A DNA stretch of 64,000 bases from Linanthus parryae (taxonomy: Eukaryota > Streptophyta > Magnoliopsida > Ericales > Polemoniaceae). Each line of letters starts with the position of its first letter. Position 1 is the first letter of the stretch. The position numbers were made by a program, and so were the translations under genes. This document shows, piece after piece, positions 62,974-64,000 of this stretch. The DNA is taken from contig JALGPY010000009.1 in assembly GCA_023055425.1 (NCBI GenBank), positions 20,543,775 to 20,607,774 of the forward strand, in the 5' to 3' direction. The notes under the pieces were generated by a model. That model saw nothing but the letters and a program-made list of their open reading frames with translations. It had not been told where the DNA came from and ran no database searches.

Positions 62974-64000
62974 GGCTGCTGAGAGGATTGGGCTCATACA
63001 AGCTAAGGAATAGGGCTTGTAATGGGCTTGATTGGGCTTCGTCTTCTTGTCTAGTTGTGCCATTGGGCTTCCTCCCCTATCACGCCCCCTTAAAATCATG
63101 GTACTTATGGCAAACCATGAGTTTATTCTTGAAACCTTCAAATTCAGCAACTGTCAAGGCTTGGTAAAGACATCCGCGAGTTGATTTGCGGGAGTGGTAG
63201 TCTATTCGATGTTTTAAATGATGTTTTAAAAGAGTCTGTTCACGGACATAGTGGTAGTCTATTTCAATATGCTTTGTCCGTGCATGAAATAAGTGATTGC
63301 GGGTCAAAGCTAAGGCAGATGAGTTATCAGTCCAAAGAACGGGAAGTTCAGGAAGATGAAAATGTAAACATGAAATAATTGACGATACTAAGATAAGTCA
63401 GCAGGAGCCGTAGCTAAAGCTCGATTCTCCGCTTCGGTAGAAGAGCGAGCGAAGATGGGTTCTTCTTTGAGAGCCAATGAACAGGGTTTGGGCCAAGGAA
63501 AACAACAAGCCCAATTGTGTTGCGACGGTCCGTTGGGTCACCGGCCCAATCGGAATCCGTAAAAAATTGAAGGGGTAACTATCCTTTTTTGGTTTCTTCT
63601 AGAGAAAGTATCCTTATGCATGAAGATAATCAAATCGGTCCTTGTGGTCGGACGAACAGCACATTGGATTTACTTCTTTGAAGATAACATAGAATCCTTT
63701 TCACCCCACTTAAATGAAGTTGAGTTGGGGCATGCATAGATTGAAAAAGGTGATTAACGACAAATGCGATGTCGGGATGACTAAAAGTTAAATATTGGAA
63801 TGCTTAAAGGAGCTGTCTGTAAATAGTGGAATCAGGCCAGGGTTCACCCTGCATAATATGATACTTGATCCCACCAACAAGAGGATACGAGTTGGGATTA
63901 CAAGTAGTAATGAAAAAACGTGCAAGTAAATCAAGATTTTTTTAGTACTTATAAGGCCTTGATACGACTTGCTAATTTACAGTCAGATGAAGTAAGTGAG
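62974..64000 (-). mobile_element. Degraded minus-strand Ty1/copia element, truncated by window edge
   Basis: The 3' part of an older copia element: pol C-terminal half (63080-64000) and, beyond its stop, a polypurine tract (AAGGGGGCG) and a probable LTR start TGATAGGGG at 63082 running towards 62979. The rest of that LTR and its end cannot be defined. It may lie in an intron of the host gene whose last exon is at 25007-25187 (inference from the splice-like CCTCTCAGCAG just before that exon). Confidence 0.75.
63080..64000 (-). pseudogene. Copia pol remnant: RT end and RNase H
   Basis: Read on the minus strand in several frames: the region after RT (YHIMQGEPW, QYLTFSHPDIAFVVNH, LSGVKRILCYLQ), then RNase H (FTDSDWAGDPTDRR near 63570-63530, VVFLGPNPVHWLSKKNP, STEAENRALATA), then TKHIEIDYHYVRE and the tail LTVAEFEGFKNKLMV, ending in TGA 63082-63080. 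Stops (for example after RQLL) and frameshifts are frequent, and a short duplicated phrase (ATAGACTACCACT) occurs near 63190-63265. Its upstream part lies outside the window. Confidence 0.85.

Overview
The window is nuclear DNA from a flowering plant and consists almost entirely of LTR retrotransposons, several of them nested. The evidence is the set of plant-type Ty1/copia and Ty3/gypsy polyproteins (Athila and Tat lineages), plant primer-binding sites, 5-bp target-site duplications (TSDs) and a few spliced-looking host exons. I see no tRNA or rRNA gene and no complete host gene. The species cannot be named from this sequence.

Layout. (1) 1-1457 and 6586-8284 are unassigned host DNA split by a compact intact copia element, Copia-1 (1458-6585, TSD ATTAG, two identical 120-bp LTRs, one 1434-aa gag-pol ORF). 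(2) 8285-13497 is a diverged inverted duplication whose arms look like promoter/5'UTR sequence pointing inward. Its left arm carries a collapsed minus-strand gypsy relic (8587-9278) and a 558-bp hAT-like non-autonomous element (9387-9944). (3) 14877-24592 is Athila-1 on the minus strand (TSD CTTGA): gag is open, but the protease has lost its catalytic Asp and the RT, RNase H and integrase core are deleted. (4) 24593-25187 is the 3' end of a host gene on the minus strand. Its last coding exon was cut by a 23.6-kb Tat-type gypsy element (25188-48816, TSD ACTGG). The Tat pol was in turn split by Copia-2 (30014-38517, TSD CATTT). Tat also carries a 54-bp tandem repeat array and an antisense, intron-containing gene with a plant-mobile-domain-like protein. 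(5) Three bases beyond the Tat 3' LTR, Athila-2 (48825-62973, TSD GGCTG) is inserted. It has nearly identical 1612-bp LTRs, an open 1830-aa gag-pol and a second ORF of 434 aa. (6) 62974-64000 returns to the older locus, with a degraded minus-strand copia pol running off the window.

Relative ages from hand-compared LTRs: Copia-1 0 differences in 120 bp; Athila-2 1 seen in 1612; Copia-2 7 in 1430; Tat about 11 in 627; Athila-1 clearly more. This order agrees with the nesting. Copia-1 and Athila-2 look recently mobile and potentially still competent; the rest are decaying.

The most interesting unexplained structure is in Athila-2. A module of six 16-bp palindromes (type GTCTTCGTGCGAAGAC) with fixed spacing occurs in each LTR, next to ten WRKY W-box motifs, and again upstream of ORF2. 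Athila-1 has a different but analogous palindrome array. The two Athila families also share a conserved hairpin just after pol and repeated polypurine-tract-like motifs.
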